16,597 bases of DNA from Desulfocapsa sp. GTDB taxonomy: Bacteria; Desulfobacterota; Desulfobulbia; Desulfobulbales; Desulfocapsaceae. Position numbers and translations under genes: made by a program. Below the pieces are notes generated by a model. The model had not been told where the DNA came from, searched no databases, and saw nothing but the letters and a program-made list of their open reading frames with translations. The stretch lies in contig JAOZLM010000018.1 of NCBI GenBank assembly GCA_029934815.1, forward strand, positions 1 to 16,597, in the 5' to 3' direction. Of this stretch, positions 7,130 through 14,088 are shown one piece after another. How positions within the stretch are numbered: the first letter of the stretch is position 1; each line of letters opens with the position of its first letter.

Positions 7130-10100
7130 TCACAAATCAGTTTCAACAAGCTCTTCCTGCTCCCCCCAGAACGGAGCATAAAATCGTTTGGCCTTAAATC
7201 GCCCCGACTCATAGGTCTGCCCAAAAGTTGTTATTGATGGTCTTGTTCTGTTCTTCTCGTCAATTTCCACCAAAGGCTTTAGTAAACGACCACCATCTTC
7301 TTTATTTACACCTAAATTAATCTGTCCCAGTTCTTCCTGTAACAATGTAAGACCATAAAAGGAGAGATCCACAGGATCGAGTTTAGAACCGTATCCTTTC
7401 TCACGCAACAATGTATTTACAAGTGCTGTCCATGTTGGAAGTGCCCCGCTGGATCCTGTAATTTTTGTACTTTTTCTTCGCATGGCATGATTGTTGTCAA
7501 AACCAACATAGACCCCCATGGCATAACCGCCTTCAAGCACCATCCCCGTTCCCCCTTTAGAGACACCGGGTAAATAGCCAAAAAAGGATGCATTTGTATA
7601 GTTATTTGCTGTTCCGGTTTTTCCAAGCAGCGGGATAACCAGATCCATTGCTGCAGCCGATTCTGCCTCCTCGTCCGGGTTCACGGGCAAACGTGCATTT
7701 TTCTGGGCATACCTTCCCGTTCCAAATTTAATTGTGTTTTCAAGAATATGGTTGAGTGCAAGCCGTGGTTCATCCCGTAACACTTTTTCATGTATCACTT
7801 TAGACTGATACACCACTTCACCACTTTGTGTTTCTATTCTGTCAAGAACTGTGAGCAGATCACGGGATTCTGTTTTATCGGCCGACAATAATGAAACAGA
7901 ACCCTGAATAAGCCCCTCATACATTCTCACTGTTTCCAGAAGCGTCACCACATTTGATCCAAGCGGAAAGGACAGTACCGGATCAAGTTTACTGGAGATC
8001 CCCATTTGCTGACCAAATGCAATCAGGTACTGTAAACCAACCAGTACCCTGAAATCATGTACCCCTGACAATACATCAAGACTATAGGGAGAAAGTGCTG
8101 CCATTCGCTGATATTCCCGCACAACCTGTTTTTCAACAAGACCCAGAGCCGCAGAGCTAATAGAGGAATCCAACAGAACATCTTCCCAGAATTTTTCTTT
8201 TACACTGCTTTCCGCATCACGCAAAAAAGAATAGAGCCTGTTACTATCAAGACGCGAGAGATTTTCGTTCATTCCTTTTGGGGTGGTAAATACATATTTT
8301 TTTGCAATACGGTCAAAATATAGATCAGCATTATCAATAATAATTGGCAATCCAAAAGGGTTTTCTGCCGGGTCTTCAAGGGATTTTCTATATTCATGCA
8401 ACTGCTGTTGCCGCAGGACAAGACCAAGGTAGTGGGTTTCCAACAACCGTTTACGTAATAATTGTTCTTTACGTTTGTACGACGTAAGCTCAATATCTGC
8501 CAAAATTACATCTACATCCTCGATGTATTTATCAAAATTGAGACCATAGGGAAGATTTTGTAATTGTGTATATTCCACAATTCTGTTTTCAAAAAGAAAG
8601 TCAGTTTCAAGATTTTTTACAGCTACGGTATATGCAGCTTCTTTAAGGGTTGAGCGATTTAAAACAATGCCATATTTATCTCTGATTCTTGTTCGGTATA
8701 GCGTATAAGGCTCCTGCTTCCCCTTTTTAATTCGGGGGGCAAGTTCAAGGTGCTCTGCAAGATCTCTGAAATCTTCAACCGAAAGACGATCACAAAGATG
8801 ATACAGGAGCCAGATAGAGGCAAGATTCTCAGAACGGACACCCGCCCAGCTCATGGAAACATGGTCGGCAGTATTTGTATGATCCGGTCTTGGGAAGTAC
8901 GGCTGGTCCTGGTAAACAAAAACCTCACGTGTGTTTTGCAGAAGATCTGTTGTGTTCCAGCCAAGTTGCAAAGCAGCCGCGTAGAGATATGGTTTAAAAG
9001 CCGAACCCATGGTTCTTTTGGCTGCAACGGCCCGGTTATAAAAACGATTTTCTACCCCGCCGGCCATGGCCTTAATCATACCATCCTGCATAATTAAAGC
9101 GCCGCCCTGCATTTGCGGAAAACGTTCCAGATCAAGGAGCACTGTTCCGTCAAGATTTACTTTCCTGACACTAACCCACACACGATCACCCTCTTCAAGC
9201 TGGTCTGTGAGTAATTCTAAATCTGATTTCTTAACTTCACTCCAACGATTTTTCTTCCATTTCACCAGAGCCTTCAACGATCTTTCCAGGCCCTTGCGAT
9301 CTATCATGCCATTACTTAGATCACCTTTAAATTTGATAAGCAGCTCAGTGGGTTCCTTTTTCTCTATTGTTCCAAAAAGAAAGGCCTTTTCTGTCTGTTC
9401 TCTGTCACCACGATAATTGATGTTACTCAGTTCTTTTTGTACCTCTTCCCGCTCATATCCACGCATTCTGATATCCAGACGGGAAAGTTCATGGCGCAGC
9501 CAGTAAAGCGTCTCTTTTTGCAGATCTTTATCCACACTTGTTATCACACGGAGACCGGCAATGGCAAGATTTGAAATACCACTCTCCTCAAGAGCTTGTT
9601 TCACGGTATCCGTTGCCACAGCGTCCTTCACCATCTCCATAACATAATCGAGATCGTAACCAACCTGCCCTTCTTTGAATACAACATCGGCATTAATACT
9701 ATCCTCATATTGCTGTGGGGTAATCAGGCCAAGTTCTTTCATACGTCCCAATACATATCCAATACGAATATTCACCCGGTGACGCACATCTTTTTTTGAA
9801 GTTTCAGATTTTCGGATAAACGGATTGTAATAATTGGGACGTTTCACACTGCCAGCAATAAAGGCACTTTCAAGGAGATTCAACGCTTCAACATCTTTAT
9901 CAAAATAGTATCGGGCAGCAACTCCTAAGCCATGCCCATTCCCCCTGACGTAAAACTGATTGGCATAAAACTCAAATATTTTCTCTTTGGAATAGTGGTG
10001 CTCAAGCCGAAGTGCATAAAGAAGTTCTTTGAGTTTTGCCTCATAAGATCTTCCGGAACGTTTGAAGAGATTTTTTGCGGTCTGCTGCGTGAGTGTGCTC

Positions 10101-10474
10101 CCTCCTTCTACCACTCTGCCGGCTTTGTAATTTCTAACGGCAGCACGGGTAATGGAAAGCAGATCAAATCCGTGATGTTTGAAAAATCGATTATCTTCTG
10201 ATGCGACCAGAGCATTTACAAAAGTTTTCGGAATTTGCTCATAGTGGACGTATTGCCGATGGGCATCATCAAAAAACACGCCAAGAGGCGTTTCACCATC
10301 ACTGTAAAGAACAGGACTTTCTTTACCAAGAATTGACTGAATACTGGAAAGTGAAATTTCTTCACCGGGATGAAGCTCAACAAAGTAATAGAGCGTCCCA
10401 AAAATCCCCAGGCAGACCAGGACACCCAGTGTCAAGAGGGTAAGTATCAGATATTTTAATATTTTTCTTATCAT
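7130..10474 (-). CDS. Bifunctional class A penicillin-binding protein with large transpeptidase insertion
   Basis: It polymerises glycan strands and cross-links peptides in the periplasm. Numbered from an in-frame TTG at 10495 (subtract 7 for the ATG chosen here): one N-terminal anchor (about 11-38); a GT51 glycosyltransferase with catalytic Glu100 in ASEDNRFFKHHGF, GGSTLTQQTAKN (131-142) and Glu157 in KLKE; an OB-like linker (about 320-460); and a transpeptidase with SAFK (S498, K501), SEN (555-557) and KTG (959-961). All catalytic motifs are intact. The SEN-to-KTG gap is about 400 residues, against roughly 60-130 in PBPs I know, because of a charged helical block at about 585-815. Total length (about 1,114) exceeds the usual 700-850. 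The ATG start gives a cleaner signal anchor (MIRKILKYLILTLL) but neither start has a ribosome-binding site. It diverges from the mltD-like gene. Confidence 0.93.
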   Translation of the reverse strand: MIRKILKYLILTLLTLGVLVCLGIFGTLYYFVELHPGEEISLSSIQSILGKESPVLYSDGETPLGVFFDDAHRQYVHYEQIPKTFVNALVASEDNRFFKHHGFDLLSITRAAVRNYKAGRVVEGGSTLTQQTAKNLFKRSGRSYEAKLKELLYALRLEHHYSKEKIFEFYANQFYVRGNGHGLGVAARYYFDKDVEALNLLESAFIAGSVKRPNYYNPFIRKSETSKKDVRHRVNIRIGYVLGRMKELGLITPQQYEDSINADVVFKEGQVGYDLDYVMEMVKDAVATDTVKQALEESGISNLAIAGLRVITSVDKDLQKETLYWLRHELSRLDIRMRGYEREEVQKELSNINYRGDREQTEKAFLFGTIEKKEPTELLIKFKGDLSNGMIDRKGLERSLKALVKWKKNRWSEVKKSDLELLTDQLEEGDRVWVSVRKVNLDGTVLLDLERFPQMQGGALIMQDGMIKAMAGGVENRFYNRAVAAKRTMGSAFKPYLYAAALQLGWNTTDLLQNTREVFVYQDQPYFPRPDHTNTADHVSMSWAGVRSENLASIWLLYHLCDRLSVEDFRDLAEHLELAPRIKKGKQEPYTLYRTRIRDKYGIVLNRSTLKEAAYTVAVKNLETDFLFENRIVEYTQLQNLPYGLNFDKYIEDVDVILADIELTSYKRKEQLLRKRLLETHYLGLVLRQQQLHEYRKSLEDPAENPFGLPIIIDNADLYFDRIAKKYVFTTPKGMNENLSRLDSNRLYSFLRDAESSVKEKFWEDVLLDSSISSAALGLVEKQVVREYQRMAALSPYSLDVLSGVHDFRVLVGLQYLIAFGQQMGISSKLDPVLSFPLGSNVVTLLETVRMYEGLIQGSVSLLSADKTESRDLLTVLDRIETQSGEVVYQSKVIHEKVLRDEPRLALNHILENTIKFGTGRYAQKNARLPVNPDEEAESAAAMDLVIPLLGKTGTANNYTNASFFGYLPGVSKGGTGMVLEGGYAMGVYVGFDNNHAMRRKSTKITGSSGALPTWTALVNTLLREKGYGSKLDPVDLSFYGLTLLQEELGQINLGVNKEDGGRLLKPLVEIDEKNRTRPSITTFGQTYESGRFKAKRFYAPFWGEQEELVETDL

Positions 10475-10581
10475 AAAAAAGCAGTAAAAAATCAAGCGTC
10501 AGGAAGATGCACAGAGAAACAGCGCTAAGGAGGCGAAAATAAATGATTATTGCTAACTAAAACCCTTGTTTTCCCTTGCAA

Positions 10582-10603
10582 TTAAACTCTTCATGGAGTT
10601 TAA
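10582..10603. promoter_or_regulatory. Perfect 8-bp inverted repeat in the divergent promoter region
   Basis: TTAAACTC-TTCATG-GAGTTTAA is a perfect palindrome with 8-bp arms. It lies about 11 nt downstream of the predicted PBP transcription start, so it could be a 5' stem-loop of the PBP transcript or a repressor operator. It also falls between a weak TTGCAA (10577-10582) and TTAAAT (10600-10605) on the + strand. Confidence 0.45.
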
Positions 10604-10620
10604 ATATACAAATTTATGTA

Positions 10621-10649
10621 ATTGTACTGCTTTCAAGAGTATATCTCAA
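10621..10649 (-). promoter_or_regulatory. Promoter of the penicillin-binding protein gene
   Basis: On the minus strand TTGAGA (10649-10644) and TACAAT (10626-10621) are separated by exactly 17 nt; each box matches the sigma70 consensus at five of six positions. The expected start near 10614 gives a leader of about 140 nt. This is the best promoter match I noticed in the window. Confidence 0.72.
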
Positions 10650-10668
10650 GGGCACTTTTCTTAATCTG

Positions 10669-10674
10669 TATAAA
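10669..10674 (+). promoter_or_regulatory. Possible -10 box of the mltD-like gene
   Basis: TATAAA lies about 30 nt before the mltD-like start codon, with no good -35 box at the right distance. An alternative is TTGCAA-17-TTAAAT at 10577-10605. The gene must be transcribed from this region because its neighbour is divergent, but the exact promoter is unclear. Confidence 0.3.
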
Positions 10675-10702
10675 TATCAGCCGATAAGAAAAGATCCTAA
10701 CT

Positions 10703-12454
10703 ATGTTTTTTGTGACCTCTGCTACTATGCCTCGAATCTCTCGTTTTTTCCGTATAATCCTTTGTTGTTTCAGCCTTGCCCTGTTGTTGTCATCCTGTGC
10801 TCAAAATGATACGGCGTTCCTGTATCCTTTGCCTGATAGCGAAATAGCATCTCCGGTAAGTTCTGTTGTCACGGACCCTGAATTGCTACTTGTCGAAGCA
10901 GAGACGGAACAATGTCTGACCGAAGAGCTTGAAACCCTTCGTCATACGGGAACATGGCTCAACGCAGATGTGTCCGACGTACACGACCACGGATATGAAG
11001 CGCAATACGATTTTCCCATTGTTATCAATAAGCAGGTGCAGGCCTATCTCGATATTTTCCAGTATCGGCAGAAAAAAACATTCGGCCGCTGGCTGGCACG
11101 ATCCGGAAAATATGTCCCGATGTTTCAAAAAGAGCTACGCGAAGCAGGGCTTCCTGAAGATCTTGCCTACCTTGCCATGATAGAATCCGGCTTTAACCAG
11201 CGTGCTTACTCCCGTGCCCGTGCGGTCGGGCTCTGGCAGTTTATGAAGGGTACTGGAAAAGACTACAACCTGCGTATTGACCGTTATGTGGATGAGCGCC
11301 GTCATGCTGAAAAATCTACCAAGGCGGCTGTTGCATTTCTCTCTGACCTCTATGCAAACTTTGGAGACTGGCATCTTGCAGTTGCCGGATACAATGCAGG
11401 AGGCGGAAAAATTGGCAGAGGCTTGAAACGATACAAATGTAACGATTTCTGGAGCCTTGCAGAGCATAAATATCTGCGCCTTGAAACCAAACGCTACGTT
11501 CCAAAATTGATTGCAGCAATTATAATTGCTAAAAATCCTGAAAAATACGGCTTTGACAATATTGTTTACGAATCACCTTTAGATTATGAAACGCTACGGG
11601 TTGGCCCCGGCCTCAGCCTTGATGCGGTGGCACTGCTCAGTGGCAGCAGCTCAAAAGAGATAAAAAGTCTAAACAGAGAACTAACCACTGGCCGTACCCC
11701 CTTAAACAAAAAACACTATGACGTTCAGCTTCCTGTTGGCACAAAAGCAATTGCGTCAGCAAATCTTCCTCGCCTGCACCGTGTCGCCACCACCGGATAC
11801 GGAACCCATATTATAAAAAAAGGAGATACCATCTCCGCGATCTGCAGACGTTATAATATTAACAAAACGACTCTTCTCAAAATCAATAACCTGAGAAGCA
11901 GTAAACTTATTGCCGGAAAGCATCTGCGGATCCCACAGGGAAAAGTCCGATACCGTTTACTGGGTGAAGGTGAAGAAGCCCGTCTTGCCAGTAGCGAGTT
12001 AATCCTGCATAAAATCAGGCCTGGTGAAACAATTTCCAAAATAGCTGACAAATACAACGTACCGTCTGATCTGATTGTTACATGGAATGGTTTAAAGAGT
12101 GTACATAAAATTCGCGCCGGTCAGCAACTTGCATTATACATTGAAGAGGCTGGTGAGAGTGTTGCTGTTTCTGCAAAACCAACTACTCCCAAACAGTCCC
12201 GTAAAACAACAGTTGCAGTTACCAATCAAAACAGCAAAGGACTAATTGTTCTTTCCGAACAGAAGAAATTCCTCTCTGAAGAGACAAGCGAAAAAAGTGA
12301 CACACAGATTAGCTGGTATCGTGTTCAGCGTGGTGACTCCTTGTGGGCCATTGCCAAAAAATTCAATTTGTCGACGCGTCAGTTAAAGGCATGGAACAAC
12401 TTGAAATCCAATCGTATTAAGCCTGGGATTAAATTAAAAATTAATAATGTCTAG
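10703..12454 (+). CDS. mltD: MltD-like membrane-bound lytic murein transglycosylase with three LysM repeats
   Basis: It cleaves the MurNAc-GlcNAc bond of peptidoglycan to form 1,6-anhydroMurNAc, at the outer membrane's periplasmic face. Of 583 residues, 1-31 are a lipoprotein signal with lipobox LLSSC (Cys32). An SLT (family 1 transglycosylase) domain follows at about 125-290: the catalytic Glu161 lies in AMIESGFN, then AVGLWQFM (174-181) and AGYNAGGGKIG (228-238). Three LysM peptidoglycan-binding repeats end the protein at about 368-411, 434-479 and 538-581, joined by Ser/Thr/Lys-rich linkers. Length and order match MltD, whose LysM number varies. Met9 (10727) is an alternative start. The gene is monocistronic: divergent from the PBP and closed by a strong terminator. 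Confidence 0.93.
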   Translation: MFFVTSATMPRISRFFRIILCCFSLALLLSSCAQNDTAFLYPLPDSEIASPVSSVVTDPELLLVEAETEQCLTEELETLRHTGTWLNADVSDVHDHGYEAQYDFPIVINKQVQAYLDIFQYRQKKTFGRWLARSGKYVPMFQKELREAGLPEDLAYLAMIESGFNQRAYSRARAVGLWQFMKGTGKDYNLRIDRYVDERRHAEKSTKAAVAFLSDLYANFGDWHLAVAGYNAGGGKIGRGLKRYKCNDFWSLAEHKYLRLETKRYVPKLIAAIIIAKNPEKYGFDNIVYESPLDYETLRVGPGLSLDAVALLSGSSSKEIKSLNRELTTGRTPLNKKHYDVQLPVGTKAIASANLPRLHRVATTGYGTHIIKKGDTISAICRRYNINKTTLLKINNLRSSKLIAGKHLRIPQGKVRYRLLGEGEEARLASSELILHKIRPGETISKIADKYNVPSDLIVTWNGLKSVHKIRAGQQLALYIEEAGESVAVSAKPTTPKQSRKTTVAVTNQNSKGLIVLSEQKKFLSEETSEKSDTQISWYRVQRGDSLWAIAKKFNLSTRQLKAWNNLKSNRIKPGIKLKINNV

Positions 12455-12486
12455 GCTATTTAGCCTGCTCTAATAGAAACATTTCC

Positions 12487-12523
12487 AGGAGGACGAGTTT
12501 GCTCGCCCTCCTTTCTTTTTTTT
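12487..12523 (+). terminator. Intrinsic terminator of the mltD-like gene
   Basis: An 11-position stem (12487-12497 with 12502-12512, one A-C mismatch) closes a TTTG loop and is followed by a T-rich tail to 12523. It is GC-rich and strong. It ends only 12 nt before the next start codon, leaving almost no leader for the TraB-family gene. Confidence 0.92.
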
Positions 12524-12535
12524 ATAGAAAAAAAT

Positions 12536-13732
12536 ATGTCAGATAAAGCATTTCCATCGACCGAATATCCATCGGACGTACATACCATACAGTTCGAGGA
12601 TAAAACCATCCTCCTCATCGGTACTGCCCACATTTCTCAGGAATCCGTTGAGCTTGTTGAAGAAGTCATTTCAACAGAACAACCAGACGGTGTTTGCCTT
12701 GAGCTTGATGACAAGCGTTTTAAAGCACTAACTCAAAAGAAACAATGGCAATCCCTTGATCTCAAACAGATCATCAAGAAAAAACAACTCTCCACCTTGA
12801 TGATCAACCTGCTTATGGCTTCCTACCAGAAAAAACTAGGCGGCCAGTTAGGGGTACAACCGGGAGCTGAATTACTGCACGCTGCAAAAACAGCTGAGGA
12901 AAGTGAGATACCCATAACTCTCATTGATCGTGATGTTCGCATTACTTTGCGTCGTGCATGGAAGTCAACGTCCTTTTTCAAAAAAGGATATCTTCTCACC
13001 ACTCTCTTCGCTTCTCTTTTTGATTCGACTGAAATCAGTGAAGAAAAACTGGCCGAGATGAAACAAAAAGATGTGCTTTCAGACCTGATGGACGAAATGG
13101 GGGCTGCCCTTCCTGATGTAAAAAAAGTTCTGATTGACGAACGTGACATCTATCTTTGTGAAAAAATCAAAAGTACTGAAGGTGAGCAACTTGTTGCTGT
13201 CGTTGGTGCTGGCCATGTTGCAGGTATCATAGAGGCTTTCAAAGATGACCACAGCGACGAGCTTGAACAAATAACCACAATTCCCCCGGTATCCTCTGCA
13301 TGGAAGGTCTTCGGCTGGTCTATTCCTCTGCTTATTATCGGCTCCCTTGTTACCATTGGCCTGCAAAAAGGTGCTGCTGTTGCCGGAGCGAATCTGCTCT
13401 ACTGGATACTGGCTAACGGTATCCCATGCGCCATTGGTGGCCTGCTTGCTTTTGCTAACCCATTCACAGTGATTGGTGCCTTTGTTGCGGCTCCCATTAC
13501 CAGCCTCACCCCTGTTATTGGTGCCGGATATGTGGCAGCCTTTATACAGGTAATGCGAACCCCGCCGGTGGTTAAAGAATTTGAAACGGTTGGAGATGAT
13601 ATGGGAAGCCTGACCGGCTGGTGGAAAAACAAACTTTTACGCCTGTTCCTCGTTTTTCTTTTTACAGGACTAGGCTCTTCTGTGGGCACTTATATTGGTG
13701 GCTACGAAATTATTACAAACCTTTTCAGCTAA
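12536..13732 (+). CDS. TraB/Tiki-superfamily membrane protein
   Basis: The 398-residue protein has an N-terminal TraB/PrgY-type domain (about 17-250) and four or so hydrophobic segments at about 258-275, 283-305, 311-337 and 367-388. Family hallmarks are visible: GTAHIS (29-34), CLELD (54-58), IDRD (130-133), DERD (201-204) and GAGHVAGI (224-231). The paired GxxH motifs resemble those of Tiki metalloproteases, so a membrane-bound protease is possible. The founding member, PrgY/TraB of Enterococcus, reduces pheromone activity, but the bacterial chromosomal homologues have no settled function. No ribosome-binding site precedes the ATG, and the mltD terminator ends 12 nt upstream. It begins a five-gene run with 19 nt to the yhbY-like gene. 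Domain assignment is confident; the biochemical role is not. Confidence 0.88.
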   Translation: MSDKAFPSTEYPSDVHTIQFEDKTILLIGTAHISQESVELVEEVISTEQPDGVCLELDDKRFKALTQKKQWQSLDLKQIIKKKQLSTLMINLLMASYQKKLGGQLGVQPGAELLHAAKTAEESEIPITLIDRDVRITLRRAWKSTSFFKKGYLLTTLFASLFDSTEISEEKLAEMKQKDVLSDLMDEMGAALPDVKKVLIDERDIYLCEKIKSTEGEQLVAVVGAGHVAGIIEAFKDDHSDELEQITTIPPVSSAWKVFGWSIPLLIIGSLVTIGLQKGAAVAGANLLYWILANGIPCAIGGLLAFANPFTVIGAFVAAPITSLTPVIGAGYVAAFIQVMRTPPVVKEFETVGDDMGSLTGWWKNKLLRLFLVFLFTGLGSSVGTYIGGYEIITNLFS

Positions 13733-13751
13733 ACAATTCGGAATAAATATA

Positions 13752-14084
13752 ATGACTAAAGAAACAGAAATAGAAGCAGGCCCAATACTGAATTCCAAAC
13801 AAAAGAAATTCCTCAAAGGCCTTGGTCACCCACTGTCACCTGTTGTCTCCGTTGGTAAAGACGGACTGCAGGACAAAATTATAACTGCTACGAACCTGGA
13901 ACTTGATCGACATGAACTTATTAAAGTGAAAATCGGAAAGAGCAGTTCTGCCTCCAAACAGGAAACAGCAGACTATCTTTTAGAAAACAGTGGCAGCAGC
14001 CTTGTACAGATAATTGGCAAGACCATTTTACTCTACAGAAAGAACCCGAAACTCGACAAGGATAAACAGATCAAAATTCCATAA
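13752..14084 (+). CDS. yhbY: YhbY/CRS1-YhbY (CRM) domain RNA-binding protein
   Basis: This small cytoplasmic RNA-binding protein (110 residues) belongs to the CRM family; Escherichia coli YhbY associates with pre-50S ribosomal subunits. Visible family features are KKFLKGLGHPLSPVVSVGKDG (its core at 18-38, split around the GxGH turn), HELIKVKIG (54-62) and GKTILLYR (89-96). Length is slightly above the usual 95-100 because of a short acidic N-terminus and a Lys-rich tail. I chose the ATG at 13752, 19 nt after the TraB-family stop, rather than a start at 13695 that would overlap that gene and add 19 unconserved residues. A weak GGAA motif precedes it. The next gene starts 4 nt after its stop. 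Confidence 0.93.
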   Translation: MTKETEIEAGPILNSKQKKFLKGLGHPLSPVVSVGKDGLQDKIITATNLELDRHELIKVKIGKSSSASKQETADYLLENSGSSLVQIIGKTILLYRKNPKLDKDKQIKIP

Positions 14085-14088
14085 TATT

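Noticed and set aside
8750..9416. Overlapping + strand frames of 115-116 codons opposite the PBP gene
   Set aside because: They lie antisense to a gene with intact catalytic motifs, lack ribosome-binding sites and have low-complexity Ser/Leu-rich composition typical of shadow frames.
12453..12466. AGGCT-ATTT-AGCCT hairpin right at the mltD-like stop codon
   Set aside because: A 5-bp stem with no T tract; the strong hairpin at 12487-12523 is the evident terminator.
13695..13751. Upstream extension of the yhbY-like gene by 19 codons
   Set aside because: It overlaps the TraB-family gene in another frame, adds residues not expected in the family, and a good ATG exists 19 nt after the preceding stop.
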